In this document: positions 11,106 to 19,911 of the stretch, piece by piece
Position numbering within the stretch: position 1 is the first letter of the stretch
How the letters are laid out: each line of letters starts with the position of its first letter
Source of the DNA: Anatilimnocola floriformis
Lineage (GTDB): Bacteria > Planctomycetota > Planctomycetia > Pirellulales > Pirellulaceae
Reading direction: 5' to 3'
Length of the DNA stretch: 64,000 nucleotides
Assembly: GCF_024256385.1 (NCBI RefSeq)
Contig: NZ_JAMLFW010000003.1
Location: 172,600 to 236,599 of the forward strand
Position numbers and translations under genes: made by a program
Notes under the pieces: model-generated
The model's input: only the letters and a program-made list of their open reading frames with translations
The model's database searches: none
What the model was told of the DNA's origin: nothing

Positions 11106-12410
11106 CTAAGCGAGCAAGCCCTTAATCACCTTGCCGCCGTCGACAATTTCAATCGGGCGATCGCCGGGGCTCATCAGTTCTTTGTCAGCAACAATGCCGA
11201 GCTGATGATAAATGGTCGTGGCCAGATCTTCCGGACCGACGGCGTCGCTTTCGGGTTCCGATGCCGTGGCGTTGCTCGTGCCATAGATCGTGCCGCCCTT
11301 GATGCCGCCGCCAGCGAGCATCACGCTGAACACCTTCGGCCAGTGATCGCGGCCGGCGTCCTTGTTGATCTTCGGCGTGCGGCCGAATTCGCTGCTGACC
11401 ATGATCAGCGTCGTGGCCAGTTGGCCGCTGCGATCCAGATCCTTGATGAGGGCAGTCAAACCCTGATCGAGAGCCGGCAGCGAGCTCTTCATTCCCTTGG
11501 TGATGCCGGCGTGCATGTCCCAGCCACCGTAGGTCAGCGTCACAAAGCGGGCACCAGCGCCCACCAAGCGACGAGCCATCAGCAAGCGTTGACCAGCCGT
11601 GTTGCGACCGTATTCATCACGGAGCTTGGCGTCTTCGGCATCGATATTGAACGCGTCGCGAGCTTGCTTGCTGCTGATCAAGCTGTAAGCGCGTTCATAG
11701 AACGTGTTCATCGCGCCGACGTTGTCGCTCTTGTCGTACTTCGAGAAGTGATCGTTCACGGCTTCGAGCGCGGTGCGACGACGAGTGAACCGCTCTTCGG
11801 TCACACCATTCGGCATGTTCAGGTCTTGCACCTTGAAGCCGCCGTTGGCTGGATCGGCGCCGAGGCTGAACGGAGCATACGACGAGCTGAGGTAGCCATT
11901 GCTGGCAAACTCGTTCGGCACGCTGGGAATGCAGACATAAGGAGGCAGGTTGTTGCGCGGGCCATATTCATGGCTGACGACGCTGCCCATGCTCGGATAG
12001 TTCAGTGCCGGGCTGGGGCGATAGCCGGTGAACATGTTGTGCGTGCCACGTTCGTGGGCCGCTTCGCCGTGGGTCATCGAGCGGATGACGGCGAACTTGT
12101 CGGCGATGGTGGCCAGCTGCGGCAGGGTTTCGCAGAACTGTTCGCCGGTGTTCGTCTTGATCGGGTTCAGTTCACCGCGATATTCGAGCGGCGAGTAAGG
12201 CTTGGGGTCGAAAGATTCCTGATGGGCCATGCCGCCCGGCAGGTAGATATGAATGACGCTCTGGGCCTTGGCTTGGAGAAAGTCGTAGTGCTTTTGATCG
12301 GCCTGAGCAGATTTCATCCGGAAGAAATCGGTCAGGGTCAGGCCCAAACCGCCGATCGCGCCGACGGTCAACATCGCGCGGCGGCTCATTCGATTGCCTT
12401 CACACTTCAT
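11106..12410 (-). CDS. DUF1501 domain protein (Tat-like signal)
   Basis: 434 residues. The N-terminus MSRRAMLTVGAIGGLGLTL resembles a twin-arginine signal. DUF1501 landmarks occur in order: LPGGMAHQESFDPKP near residue 57, an EYGRN...ARRLVGAGARFVTL block near 285, GGWDMHAG, SSEFGRTP and GRDHWPKVFSVMLAGGG. The family is distantly related to alkaline-phosphatase/sulfatase-fold proteins, but no activity is established. Planctomycetes usually encode DUF1501 beside DUF1549/DUF1553 genes, as here and again at 59825-63560. A GGAG 7 nt before the ATG supports the start. It is the first gene of the leftward cluster. Confidence 0.88.
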   Translation of the reverse strand: MKCEGNRMSRRAMLTVGAIGGLGLTLTDFFRMKSAQADQKHYDFLQAKAQSVIHIYLPGGMAHQESFDPKPYSPLEYRGELNPIKTNTGEQFCETLPQLATIADKFAVIRSMTHGEAAHERGTHNMFTGYRPSPALNYPSMGSVVSHEYGPRNNLPPYVCIPSVPNEFASNGYLSSSYAPFSLGADPANGGFKVQDLNMPNGVTEERFTRRRTALEAVNDHFSKYDKSDNVGAMNTFYERAYSLISSKQARDAFNIDAEDAKLRDEYGRNTAGQRLLMARRLVGAGARFVTLTYGGWDMHAGITKGMKSSLPALDQGLTALIKDLDRSGQLATTLIMVSSEFGRTPKINKDAGRDHWPKVFSVMLAGGGIKGGTIYGTSNATASEPESDAVGPEDLATTIYHQLGIVADKELMSPGDRPIEIVDGGKVIKGLLA

Positions 12411-12646
12411 AACGGTTCTCCAAGGAAGGAATTGCTAGCGGAGGTAAGGTGGGAGCAAAAACAGCGGAGCAAAATTGCGGCCAAGCAAACATCAAGCGGG
12501 TGCTAGTTGATTATGGCCAGCGGCCCGGGATCGTTTCAGGTGGAGGGAAAAATCAGGCAGGTTGCTCGTGCCCAGGTGGCAAGAGCTAACGGTTGGGCGG
12601 GGGATGCAGTCGCGGGAGCTAACCCATCGACCTTATCCAATGGGTG

Positions 12647-12675
12647 AAAATACCCGCCGGCGAAAGCGTTGTCAA
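12647..12675 (-). promoter_or_regulatory. Sigma70-like promoter for the leftward DUF1501 cluster
   Basis: Reading leftward, TTGACA (12675-12670), a 17-bp spacer and TATTTT (12652-12647) form a good promoter match. It lies in the 323-bp gap 12411-12733 between the lipoprotein stop and the DUF1501 start. The predicted leader is about 230 nt. I see no other feature in this gap apart from the Shine-Dalgarno just before the DUF1501 ATG. Confidence 0.5.
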
Positions 12676-12733
12676 ACTTGTTTTGGCCAGATTGTTCAGG
12701 CTGCTCGCCGACTCGGCAGCCGAGGTAATGCGG

Positions 12734-13132
12734 TCATTGCTTCTTCAGATCCATGTCGTATGTGTTTTTGCCCGCTTTGACCGTGTAGGTAAAACCTGAC
12801 GAATCGGCCCGTTCGTACCGAACAGGAAAGATCCGCGGCCCTTCTCCCTTGCTGCTGTCGGCAGGCCCAGGCTGATTGACGGCGATCTTGCAGTCACCCA
12901 GCGTGGCCCCATCGTCCTTGGCATTGGTTGACAAGCGATACTTGCCAGCCGCGTCGGTGGTACCTGTCGCGCGGGTGTTCTTTTGCGTGTTTTCGAACAT
13001 CACATTGACGTTCGGCAGCGGTTGCCCCTCGAGTGTGACGGTACCAGTCACATCACCCAAGCCCGAGCCGCAGCCCGTGACTGCGAACGCACACAACAGC
13101 AACGCCAATCCAAGAACCCTGCGAACAAACAT
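12734..13132 (-). CDS. Lipoprotein with carboxypeptidase-regulatory-like domain
   Basis: 132 residues from ATG 13132, preferred over an upstream in-frame start because it gives a compact lipoprotein signal (MFVRRVLGLALLLCAFAV) ending in the lipobox VTGC. The mature part opens with GTVTLEGQPLPNVNVMFE and contains TDAAGKYRLST, the pattern of a carboxypeptidase-regulatory-like (transthyretin-type) beta-sandwich. Small lipoproteins of this type often follow DUF1559 genes in planctomycetes, as here: the gap to the upstream DUF1559 gene is 123 bp. Probably anchored to a membrane facing the periplasm; function unknown. Confidence 0.75.
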   Translation of the reverse strand: MFVRRVLGLALLLCAFAVTGCGSGLGDVTGTVTLEGQPLPNVNVMFENTQKNTRATGTTDAAGKYRLSTNAKDDGATLGDCKIAVNQPGPADSSKGEGPRIFPVRYERADSSGFTYTVKAGKNTYDMDLKKQ

Positions 13133-13255
13133 CCAACCTCCACAGCCAAAGAGAGCAGCCACGCTCGCCAGAGCGCGGGGGACTCGAGATAGCGGATTCT
13201 ATGGCCCACCGTCTGGCGACGGCGGCTACTGCTAAGCCAAGCATTGACGAAGCGA

Positions 13256-14206
13256 TTAATAGTCTTCGGTAATGACTTCGCCGTCACGTCGATCGCCCAA
13301 TTGCCGCAGCGTGGTCAGGCTGATCGTTTGCCGAATGTTTCGCACCGCGCCATCACCCATTAAGAACAGCACCGTCGCCGGATGCCAAGAGCCAAACATC
13401 TTGTGGCGTTCGCTGGAAAAATTGTCCTGCGAGCCGCGCGACAGCCCGGCTGGATGAGCCATGTTTCGCACGGTGTGGCATTCATACCAGGCCACCTGCT
13501 GAGTGAGGTAGATGCTGCCGTCGGCGCTCCCGCCCGCGTCACCGCCTTTATACATATCTAGCTTATAGACATGCTTTTCGCCGATGCAGGCCGTGTTGCT
13601 CAATCCGTCGGTCACATCTCGCATGGCAAGCCGCGGCTGATAGTTCATGCCATTGGTCTTGCTCGCCGCTCCAATGATCATGCCATACAGCTTGTCTTCT
13701 GCCGATTGATGCTGCCACTGAAAGTCGGATATGCCAATGCTGCAGATCGCATAATCGCCGGTCGCTCCCACCTGCGGATTCGCGTCCGACATCTTTCCGC
13801 CACTACGGCCGCGCGTCGGACATTGAAAAGTCTTCAGGCTGGCTCCCGGCAGAGCGCCTGCCGTTGGATTGGTACTCAAATTATAAGACGTAGTGTTATC
13901 AAACTTTTCTCCGAGCGCCGTTTGCTCGATGAAGGGAAGGATGATGCAGAAGAACGTTCCCGAGCTGTAGCTGGTGCCCGCTTCGCCTCCCAAATGCGAC
14001 GGCGGAAATTTGAGCGTCGTATCGTGAAAATTATGAATGCCCAAGCCGAGCTGCTTGAGATTGTTGCTGCACTGGATGCGCCGTGCCGCTTCGCGAGCCG
14101 ACTGCACCGCCGGCAACAAGAGCGCCACCAGCACGCCAATGATGGCGATCACCACGAGCAATTCCACCAGCGTAAAGCCGACACGCAAACGAGATGAGCG
14201 AGGCAT
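13256..14206 (-). CDS. DUF1559 pseudopilin-like protein
   Basis: 316 residues from ATG 14206; a TTG five codons upstream is less likely. The type IV prepilin motif [20 protein letters not shown] begins at Gly10, with the pilin-conserved Glu at position +5 after processing, followed by the DUF1559 helix [20 protein letters not shown]. The C-terminus has the family ending [24 protein letters not shown]1559 proteins are processed like type II secretion/type IV pilus pseudopilins and occur in many copies in planctomycetes; their assemblies are uncharacterised. Likely co-transcribed with the downstream lipoprotein gene. Confidence 0.88.
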   Translation of the reverse strand: MPRSSRLRVGFTLVELLVVIAIIGVLVALLLPAVQSAREAARRIQCSNNLKQLGLGIHNFHDTTLKFPPSHLGGEAGTSYSSGTFFCIILPFIEQTALGEKFDNTTSYNLSTNPTAGALPGASLKTFQCPTRGRSGGKMSDANPQVGATGDYAICSIGISDFQWQHQSAEDKLYGMIIGAASKTNGMNYQPRLAMRDVTDGLSNTACIGEKHVYKLDMYKGGDAGGSADGSIYLTQQVAWYECHTVRNMAHPAGLSRGSQDNFSSERHKMFGSWHPATVLFLMGDGAVRNIRQTISLTTLRQLGDRRDGEVITEDY

Positions 14207-14254
14207 GGGAGATTGCAACAAGAGTGAGAGGGGCTCCAGAATCCACCGGGGGCG

Positions 14255-14284
14255 ATTCTAGTCGAAAATTCTCCAAACTTGCAA
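14255..14284 (-). promoter_or_regulatory. Possible promoter of the DUF1559/lipoprotein pair
   Basis: Leftward TTGCAA (14284-14279), 18-bp spacer, TAGAAT (14260-14255), located 49 bp before the DUF1559 start. The -10 matches TATAAT at five of six positions and the -35 is weaker. The surrounding 40 bp is A+T-rich compared with the flanking genes. Confidence 0.35.
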
Positions 14285-14339
14285 ATTTTCTTCGCAGCCG
14301 TGGTAGTTAGCTTGCGAAGTGAGTCACGCCGCAACCCGC

Positions 14340-14822
14340 CTACGGGCCAGAGACCTGTATTCGCGCCATTTGTAGCCGTTGCCATTTGGCGCCCGGCACG
14401 TCGCCCGGACGAAACCAAACCGAATAGGTTCGATCGGGCCAAGGGTGTTTTCGAAACGCCCACCAGTTGCCGTCGCGCAGCTCGTGGTAATACAGATAAT
14501 TCTCATCGGGCTTCGGTAGGTCGGTGTGTTCCTGCAGCGTGACGATCCGCCGCTTCCCCTGCCACACATAATCGGCGACGGCCAGGCCGCCAAAGATATA
14601 GTGCTTCGCGCTCGGCCCCGTCAGGCTCCAGCCTAGATGCTCGAGTTGGCCGACGACAACTGGATCGGCAGGTTGATTTTGGACTACGGCCGGCACAGTG
14701 GCAGACGGCGCAGCGGCAGACGGAGCAGGAGCGGGCGTTCCGAACGGGCGGATTCCTGGTTGAGCCAATACGGCAGAAAAGGGGATTGCCACAAATAAGA
14801 GGACAGCCAACAAACGAATCAT
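14340..14822 (-). CDS. Small secreted protein, unknown function
   Basis: 160 residues. Signal peptide MIRLLAVLLFVAIPFSAVLAQ, then a Pro/Ala-rich linker (about residues 25-50), then a compact C-terminal region of about 100 residues rich in Trp and Tyr (e.g. HYIFGGLAVADYVWQGKRR, WWAFRKHPWPDRTYSVWFRP). I do not recognise the family. It is transcribed leftward ahead of the DUF1559/lipoprotein pair but separated from it by about 130 bp with its own promoter-like sequence, so it is probably a separate unit. Confidence 0.6.
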   Translation of the reverse strand: MIRLLAVLLFVAIPFSAVLAQPGIRPFGTPAPAPSAAAPSATVPAVVQNQPADPVVVGQLEHLGWSLTGPSAKHYIFGGLAVADYVWQGKRRIVTLQEHTDLPKPDENYLYYHELRDGNWWAFRKHPWPDRTYSVWFRPGDVPGAKWQRLQMARIQVSGP

Positions 14823-14905
14823 AGGTGTTCTCCGCCGAGGTCATTTCACTTTCATGCTAGTTGGCGGCCGAAGCTCAGGCCAGAAATTCGTCCTCCCACA
14901 TGAAA

Positions 14906-14998
14906 CGTAGGCGAGTCACTCCGTGACTCGCAACACTCTTTTGTCGAATCGACTTGACCTCGCCGAACTACAGTTTCGAGTCACGGAGTGACTCTACG
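14906..14998. repeat. Inverted repeat of a CGAGTCACTCCGTGACTCG palindrome
   Basis: The left copy (14906-14930, CGTAGGCGAGTCACTCCGTGACTCG) is itself palindromic. The right copy (14977-14998) is its inverted counterpart with three bases missing near the outer end. The 46 bp between them are A+T-richer. It lies between the divergently transcribed genes at 14340-14822 and 15072-15590, so it probably lies in both leader regions. Mobile REP-type element or regulatory palindrome; the sequence does not decide. Confidence 0.6.
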
Positions 14999-15071
14999 AG
15001 GCGGGAATTTGACCGGTGGTCGGCTTGGCTACTATAGTGAGGTGTATCTTCTCCTCACCGCGGGTGCTCCG

Positions 15072-15590
15072 ATGTCCCAAGATTGGCGAGCTTTGTTTGG
15101 GACCATCGATGTCTCTGCGAATGGCATTCGCGGGACGGGCCGAATCATTTCTTCGCCGCAACTCCCCGTGCAGCCAGCGACGCCGACCGCAACTCCGGTG
15201 GCTCCCGTGGCTCCGGCTAAAGTCGTAGCCCGCCCAGCGGCTGTCGTGCCACAACAACAAGTAGTTCCACAGCCGAAGGCCGCCGCAGTTGCGGTGCAAC
15301 AAACGCCAGTTCAAAAGGCGCCGGCTCAACAGGCGTCTCCGCAGCAAGGAGCCACGCAGTATCCGGGCGTGTGGACGATGGCGCAGACCTTCACTGCCTC
15401 GGCCGCGCAGTTTGTCGCCAGTGGCGGCAAGACCGTCAGTCGCGAGGTTCGCGAAGAGCGCCTGGCTCTATGCAAGATGTGCCCACAATACGATGGCACT
15501 CGGTGCATTCAATGCGGCTGCTTCATCGCCGCGAAGACTTGGGTGCCGCACGAAAAGTGCCCGGCAGGAAAATGGCCCGCTGCCAACTAA
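15072..15590 (+). CDS. Pro/Gln-rich protein with C-terminal four-cysteine metal-binding-like motif
   Basis: 172 residues from ATG 15072 (MSQDWRALFG); an in-frame start further upstream would run through the palindromic repeat and is unlikely. The middle (about residues 35-105) is a low-complexity Pro/Gln/Ala/Val linker. The last 40 residues hold LCKMCPQYDGTRCIQCGC, then a final CPAGKW: five or six cysteines in CxxC pairs as in a zinc ribbon or Fe-S cluster motif. No signal peptide, so probably cytoplasmic. The Cys-rich tail resembles small DUF6171-like motifs in planctomycete and phage proteins; function unknown. The next gene begins 21 bp downstream on the same strand. Confidence 0.55.
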   Translation: MSQDWRALFGTIDVSANGIRGTGRIISSPQLPVQPATPTATPVAPVAPAKVVARPAAVVPQQQVVPQPKAAAVAVQQTPVQKAPAQQASPQQGATQYPGVWTMAQTFTASAAQFVASGGKTVSREVREERLALCKMCPQYDGTRCIQCGCFIAAKTWVPHEKCPAGKWPAAN

Positions 15591-15611
15591 CGGCGGACCA
15601 ATTTTCTTTTT

Positions 15612-16655
15612 ATGATTCTGTTCATGAAAACTCTCCTCACGCTGGTCGCTCTCCTCGTTGCCATTGTCCCCGCCCTTGCTGGCGAAGCCGACAAGCGGCT
15701 CGACATTTATTGGATCGACACCGAGGGCGGCGCGGCCACGCTGCTCGTCACGCCGATGGGCGAGACCGTGCTGATCGACGCCGGCAATCCGGGCCGCCGT
15801 GATCTCGACCGCATCGTGAAGACCATCACCGAAATCGCCGGCCGCAAGCAGATCGATCACTTGGTGACGACGCACTATCACAGCGATCACTTCGGCGGCA
15901 TGCTTGAGTTGTCGCAAGCGATTCCCGTCAAGAATCTCTGGGACAACGGCGAGTTCGAAGGACTCAAGGATCATCCCGGCAAAGCCTACTTCGCGATGAA
16001 GGCCGAGCAAAAGCATGTCGTGCAGCCCGGCGACAAGATTCCGCTCAAGCAACTCCCGACCGGTTCGCCCGAACTGAGCATTCGCTGCCTCGGCGCTCGG
16101 CAGCAGTTCGTCATGGCCAAGGAAGGCACGGCCGAAAACAGCAGCGTGTGTGCGACGGCCCGCGATAAGGATCGCGATGGGAGCGACAACGCCAACAGCG
16201 TCGTGCTGTTGATCACCTTCGGCGGTTTCAAGTTCTACGACGCGGGCGATCTGACCTGGAACATGGAAAAGAAACTCGTCTGCCCGCAAAACCTGGTCGG
16301 CAAGGTCGATGTCTATCAAGTGACACATCACGGCTTGGATGCGAGTAATAATCCGCTCGTGCTGCAAACCATCGAGCCCCGCGTCGCCATCATGAACAAC
16401 GGCACGACAAAGGGTTGTGCTCCCGAGGTCTTTGCCAATCTGCAGGAAACGAAATCGCTGCAGGGCTTTTATCAGATTCACAAAAATCTGCGGCCGGACG
16501 GTGAGAAGAACAACGTCGCCGCCGAGTTCATCGCCAATCAAGAGAAGAACTGCAGCGGCAATCACATTCAGCTGTCGGTAGCTGCGGATACGAAGAGCTA
16601 CACCGTGGCGATTCCGGCCAACAAGCATGAGAAGACCTACGCCACGCGCGACTAA
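15612..16655 (+). CDS. Secreted metallo-beta-lactamase-fold hydrolase (ComEC-like MBL domain)
   Basis: 347 residues, or 343 from the ATG at 15624, which gives a cleaner signal peptide (MKTLLTLVALLVAIVPALAG). The metal-binding motif THYHSDHFGG (HxHxDH) lies near residue 87 and is preceded by GETVLIDAGNPG, the usual second-strand Asp. Later metal-ligand candidates are DAGDLTW and the VTHHGLDAS segment typical of ComEC/Rec2-type and related MBL proteins. Zinc-dependent hydrolysis of a phosphoester or other bond is likely, but the substrate is unknown. The signal peptide places it outside the cytoplasm. The next gene (pgpA) starts 23 bp after the stop, so co-transcription is likely. Confidence 0.8.
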   Translation: MILFMKTLLTLVALLVAIVPALAGEADKRLDIYWIDTEGGAATLLVTPMGETVLIDAGNPGRRDLDRIVKTITEIAGRKQIDHLVTTHYHSDHFGGMLELSQAIPVKNLWDNGEFEGLKDHPGKAYFAMKAEQKHVVQPGDKIPLKQLPTGSPELSIRCLGARQQFVMAKEGTAENSSVCATARDKDRDGSDNANSVVLLITFGGFKFYDAGDLTWNMEKKLVCPQNLVGKVDVYQVTHHGLDASNNPLVLQTIEPRVAIMNNGTTKGCAPEVFANLQETKSLQGFYQIHKNLRPDGEKNNVAAEFIANQEKNCSGNHIQLSVAADTKSYTVAIPANKHEKTYATRD

Positions 16656-16678
16656 CGTGCTTGCAGACCTGCCGATTC

Positions 16679-17203
16679 ATGAGAAAACCCGCCGCGGAAA
16701 TTACTTGGACCGACCGCCTGCTCGAGACGCTGCTCACGAGCTTCGGCCTCGGCTATTCGCCGATCCTGCCGGGCACGTGCGGTTCGCTTCCTGCCGTCTT
16801 GTATTACTTGGCCGTTGATCGGATGTTCCCCGATGAGCCGATGCAATCGTGGCTCCTTGCCATCTGCATCATGGCCACGTGCGTGTTGACCGTCGCCGCA
16901 GGCCGCTGGGCCGAAGGTTTCTTCGGCAAGAAGGACAGCAGCGCCATCTGCACCGACGAAGTCGCCGGCATGCTCCTCACGCTGCTGCTGTTTCGCATTC
17001 CCGGCATGCCTTGGCTCACGCTCGCCTGGGTCTTTCCCATCACACGCTTCTTCGACATCGTGAAACTGCCGCCGGTGCGAAAGCTCGAGAAACTGCCGCG
17101 CGGTTGGGGCGTGCTCGTCGATGATCTGTGGTCTGCGCTGTATGGCGTGGCGCTGCTGTGGTTGATTTGGTGGCTGCAGCTGGGGTGGTTTGGGCCGAGG
17201 TGA
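16679..17203 (+). CDS. pgpA: Phosphatidylglycerophosphatase A
   Basis: 174 residues from ATG 16679. Family motifs are present in order: GYSPILPGTCGS near residue 27, KKDSSAICTDEVAGM near 84, then FFDIVKLPPVRKLEKLPRGW and VDDLWSALYG. Three to four hydrophobic segments fit an inner-membrane enzyme. PgpA removes the phosphate from phosphatidylglycerophosphate to give phosphatidylglycerol. It follows the MBL-fold gene by 23 bp; nothing links the two functionally beyond position. A G-rich inverted repeat lies after its stop codon. Confidence 0.9.
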   Translation: MRKPAAEITWTDRLLETLLTSFGLGYSPILPGTCGSLPAVLYYLAVDRMFPDEPMQSWLLAICIMATCVLTVAAGRWAEGFFGKKDSSAICTDEVAGMLLTLLLFRIPGMPWLTLAWVFPITRFFDIVKLPPVRKLEKLPRGWGVLVDDLWSALYGVALLWLIWWLQLGWFGPR

Positions 17204-17218
17204 GGTGTGGGGTGGTCG

Positions 17219-17289
17219 GGTGATGGGGTGATGGGGAGCGGAGGAGAAGTTTCGATTTGTCTTTTCTCCCCATCACCCCAACTCCCTAT
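17219..17289. repeat. Inverted repeat downstream of pgpA
   Basis: GGTGATGGGGTGATGGGGAG around 17218-17237 pairs with CTCCCCATCACCCCA and a partial second unit around 17266-17289. The arms are made of a short repeated GGTGATGG word, leaving a loop of about 28 nt. It could terminate the MBL-pgpA transcript, although no T-run follows, or be a simple-repeat-derived element. Confidence 0.45.
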
Positions 17290-17325
17290 CACCCAATCAC
17301 TCCGACTCAGGAACGAAATAAACAA

Positions 17326-18825
17326 ATGACACGCCTTCTAGCCCTCCTCGCTCTCCTCATCACCCACGTCGCGCAGGCTGCTGACTACTTCGGCGTTCGC
17401 GTCGTCGATGCCGAGACCGCGCGCGGTGTGCCGCTGGTGGAATTGAAAACCGTCAGCGGTGTGTCGTTCTTCACCGATAGCGCTGGCTGGGTCGCGATCA
17501 ACGAACCCGACATGCTCGGCCGTTCGATTTACTTCCACATCAGCAGCCATGGCTACGAATATCCGAAGGATGGCTTCGGCTTTCGCGGCAAAGCGTTCGA
17601 GATCACTGCCGGCAAAACGGCGGAGGTGAAGTTGCCGCGAAAGAACCTCGCCGAGCGACTTTATCGCACCACGGGCAGCGGCATTTATCGCGACAGCCTG
17701 CTCCTCAGCCAACCGACGCCGATCAAAGAGCCGCTGGCGAACGCGCTCGTGCAAGGGAGCGACAGCGTGCAGTTCGCCGAGTATCGCGGCCAGCTCCGTT
17801 GGTTCTGGGGCGATACGAATTTGCCCGGTTATCCGCTGGGCCTGTTCGGCATGTCGGGCGCGACGTCGCCGCTGCCGAAAGAGAGCCAACTCGATATCGA
17901 GCAGGGGATCAACTACACGTACTTTCAAGACGAGAAAGGCAAGGCCCGCAATACCGCCACCATGCCCGGCGACGGCCCGACGTGGTTTTTTGGACTGACT
18001 GTTGTCCGCGACAAAAACGGCCAAGAGCAAATGATTGCGGGCTACAACAAAATTCGGGGCGGCCTCGAAATCTATCGCCGCGGCTTGTGTCGTTGGAATG
18101 ATGAAAAGAATGTCTTCGACGATCTGGGCACTGTGCCTGAAGAGTCACCGCTCTATCCGACAGGCCATGCGCTGACCGTGAAAGAAGCCGACCGTGAGTG
18201 GATCTATTACTGCGATCCGCTGCCGACCGTGCGCGTGCCAGCCACGGCAGAGAGCGTCGCCGATGTGCAGCAGTACGAAGCGTTCACCTGCCTCAAGCCC
18301 GGGCCGTTCAAAAAATCTCCGCAGCGAGAAGACATCGAGCGCGATGCCGATGGCAAGGTCGTGTGGTCCTGGAAGAAGAACGCTCCGCAGCTTGATCCGA
18401 ACAGCGAAGCTCGTTGGTTGAAGAACGGCGTGCTGAAAGCCGATGAAGTTCGGCTGCAAATCGCAACCGCCGATGGCAAATCGATCACGCCACATCGCGG
18501 CAATGTGGCCTGGAACGAGTATCGCGGCAAATGGACCTTCCTCTTCGGCCAGCTGAACGGCAGCAGCAGCCTGATCGGCGAAATCTGGTACGCAGAGGCA
18601 GACAATCTGCTGGGGCCGTGGCAGCACGCGACGAAAATTGTCACGCACGAGAAATACGACTTCTATAATCCGCGGCAACATCCGATTTTCCAAAAGGAAA
18701 ACGGCAAGATCATTTTCTTCGAGGGGACTTACACCGCGACCTTCGCCGGCAACCCGCGCCCAACCCCACGCTATGACTACAACAACGTGATGTACAAGCT
18801 CGATCTGGAAAAGTTAGGCCGATAA
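17326..18825 (+). CDS. Secreted protein, unknown function, possible beta-propeller/glycosidase-like fold
   Basis: 499 residues from ATG 17326; the upstream in-frame extension is translated repeat sequence and was discarded. Signal peptide TRLLALLALLITHVAQAAD. Residues about 22-110 look like a carboxypeptidase-regulatory-like Ig domain (VRVVDAETARGVPLVEL). The remainder is rich in W, Y and D (RWFWGDTNLPGYPLG, GDGPTWFFGL, IFFEGTYTATFAG), reminiscent of five-bladed glycosidase-like propellers, but I cannot name a family or catalytic residues. Probably periplasmic. It stands between pgpA and an M50 protease gene on the same strand. Confidence 0.65.
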   Translation: MTRLLALLALLITHVAQAADYFGVRVVDAETARGVPLVELKTVSGVSFFTDSAGWVAINEPDMLGRSIYFHISSHGYEYPKDGFGFRGKAFEITAGKTAEVKLPRKNLAERLYRTTGSGIYRDSLLLSQPTPIKEPLANALVQGSDSVQFAEYRGQLRWFWGDTNLPGYPLGLFGMSGATSPLPKESQLDIEQGINYTYFQDEKGKARNTATMPGDGPTWFFGLTVVRDKNGQEQMIAGYNKIRGGLEIYRRGLCRWNDEKNVFDDLGTVPEESPLYPTGHALTVKEADREWIYYCDPLPTVRVPATAESVADVQQYEAFTCLKPGPFKKSPQREDIERDADGKVVWSWKKNAPQLDPNSEARWLKNGVLKADEVRLQIATADGKSITPHRGNVAWNEYRGKWTFLFGQLNGSSSLIGEIWYAEADNLLGPWQHATKIVTHEKYDFYNPRQHPIFQKENGKIIFFEGTYTATFAGNPRPTPRYDYNNVMYKLDLEKLGR

Positions 18826-18879
18826 CGACGCGGGCCTCCCTCCCTCGCGCTGCAACCGCCGACATGCTATTCTGAAGCC

Positions 18880-19911
18880 ATGGATGCCGTTCCGCCTCTC
18901 GACCCAATTCCCACTTCGCCGGCCGCGGATCTTGCTGCGCTCGAAGAGCAGGCCGTTCAATACGAAGAAAACGTAGCGGTGGCGGCCGAGCCGGTGATGG
19001 GCGATCCTCAGCAGCCCCTGACCTACAACGTGCGCCTGCCGTTGATTCTGCTGACGCTCAGTTGCGTGAGCATTTTCATTACCGGTTGTTGTCGCTGGAT
19101 GCCGTCGTCGGTCCTGATGGAATGTTTGGGGGGGCTCGATTTCACGCCGCTCCGCCGCGCGATCCTCGCCGAATGGCAAACCGGGCTGGCGTTCATGTTC
19201 AGCCTGTTGGCGATTTTGCTCGCGCATGAGTTCGGCCATTTTTTCATGACTGTCATCTATCGCGTGCGCGCGACGTTGCCGCTGGTGATTCCGTTTCCGC
19301 TTTCGCCCCTCGGCACGCTCGGCGCGGTCATCGCCATGGAGGGTGGCAAAGCCAATCGCAAGCAGATTTTTGACATTGGCATCGCGGGGCCGCTCGCGGG
19401 ACTAGCCGTAGCCATTCCAGTGCTGTGGGTCGGCGTCATGCAGCTCGATCTCTCGCCGCCGCCATCTGGTCAGCTCGCCATCAAGCCGCCGCTGCTGCTC
19501 GACTGGTGGTTGCAGTGGCAACATCCCACCACCTGGCCCGCCGCCAACGGTGAGATCTGGATGAGCCAGTGCAACGCCTTTCTCTTCAGCGGTTGGATGG
19601 GCCTGTTTTTCACCGGCCTCAATATGTTCCCCGTCGGCCAACTCGACGGTGGCCACATAACCTACACGCTACTCGGCCGCGGCGCTCATTGGCTCTCGCG
19701 CGGCTTGATGGTCCTTGCCTTCGCCTACATGACCTACACCGGCAACACGCTGCTACTCCTCATGGCCGTGCTCGTCACGCTCATGGGCACCGACCACCCA
19801 CCCACCGCCGACGACAGCGTGCCGCTCGGCCCCTTCCGCACGGTGCTCGGCTGGCTATCGCTCATCCTGCCGATCCTCTGCCTGCGCCCCGAAGCGCTGG
19901 TTCTTCCATAA
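18880..19911 (+). CDS. M50 family (site-2 protease-like) membrane metalloprotease
   Basis: 343 residues. The zinc-binding motif HEFGH is at residues 116-120 within a transmembrane helix, and the second metal site LDGGH (Asp256) lies in a later helix (NMFPVGQLDGGH), the diagnostic pair for intramembrane M50 proteases. At least six hydrophobic segments are seen. The N-terminal 55 residues are soluble and acidic. The spacing resembles EGY/YhfN-type plant and cyanobacterial M50 proteins more than RseP; no PDZ domain is visible. It presumably cleaves membrane proteins; the substrate is unknown. Confidence 0.82.
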   Translation: MDAVPPLDPIPTSPAADLAALEEQAVQYEENVAVAAEPVMGDPQQPLTYNVRLPLILLTLSCVSIFITGCCRWMPSSVLMECLGGLDFTPLRRAILAEWQTGLAFMFSLLAILLAHEFGHFFMTVIYRVRATLPLVIPFPLSPLGTLGAVIAMEGGKANRKQIFDIGIAGPLAGLAVAIPVLWVGVMQLDLSPPPSGQLAIKPPLLLDWWLQWQHPTTWPAANGEIWMSQCNAFLFSGWMGLFFTGLNMFPVGQLDGGHITYTLLGRGAHWLSRGLMVLAFAYMTYTGNTLLLLMAVLVTLMGTDHPPTADDSVPLGPFRTVLGWLSLILPILCLRPEALVLP

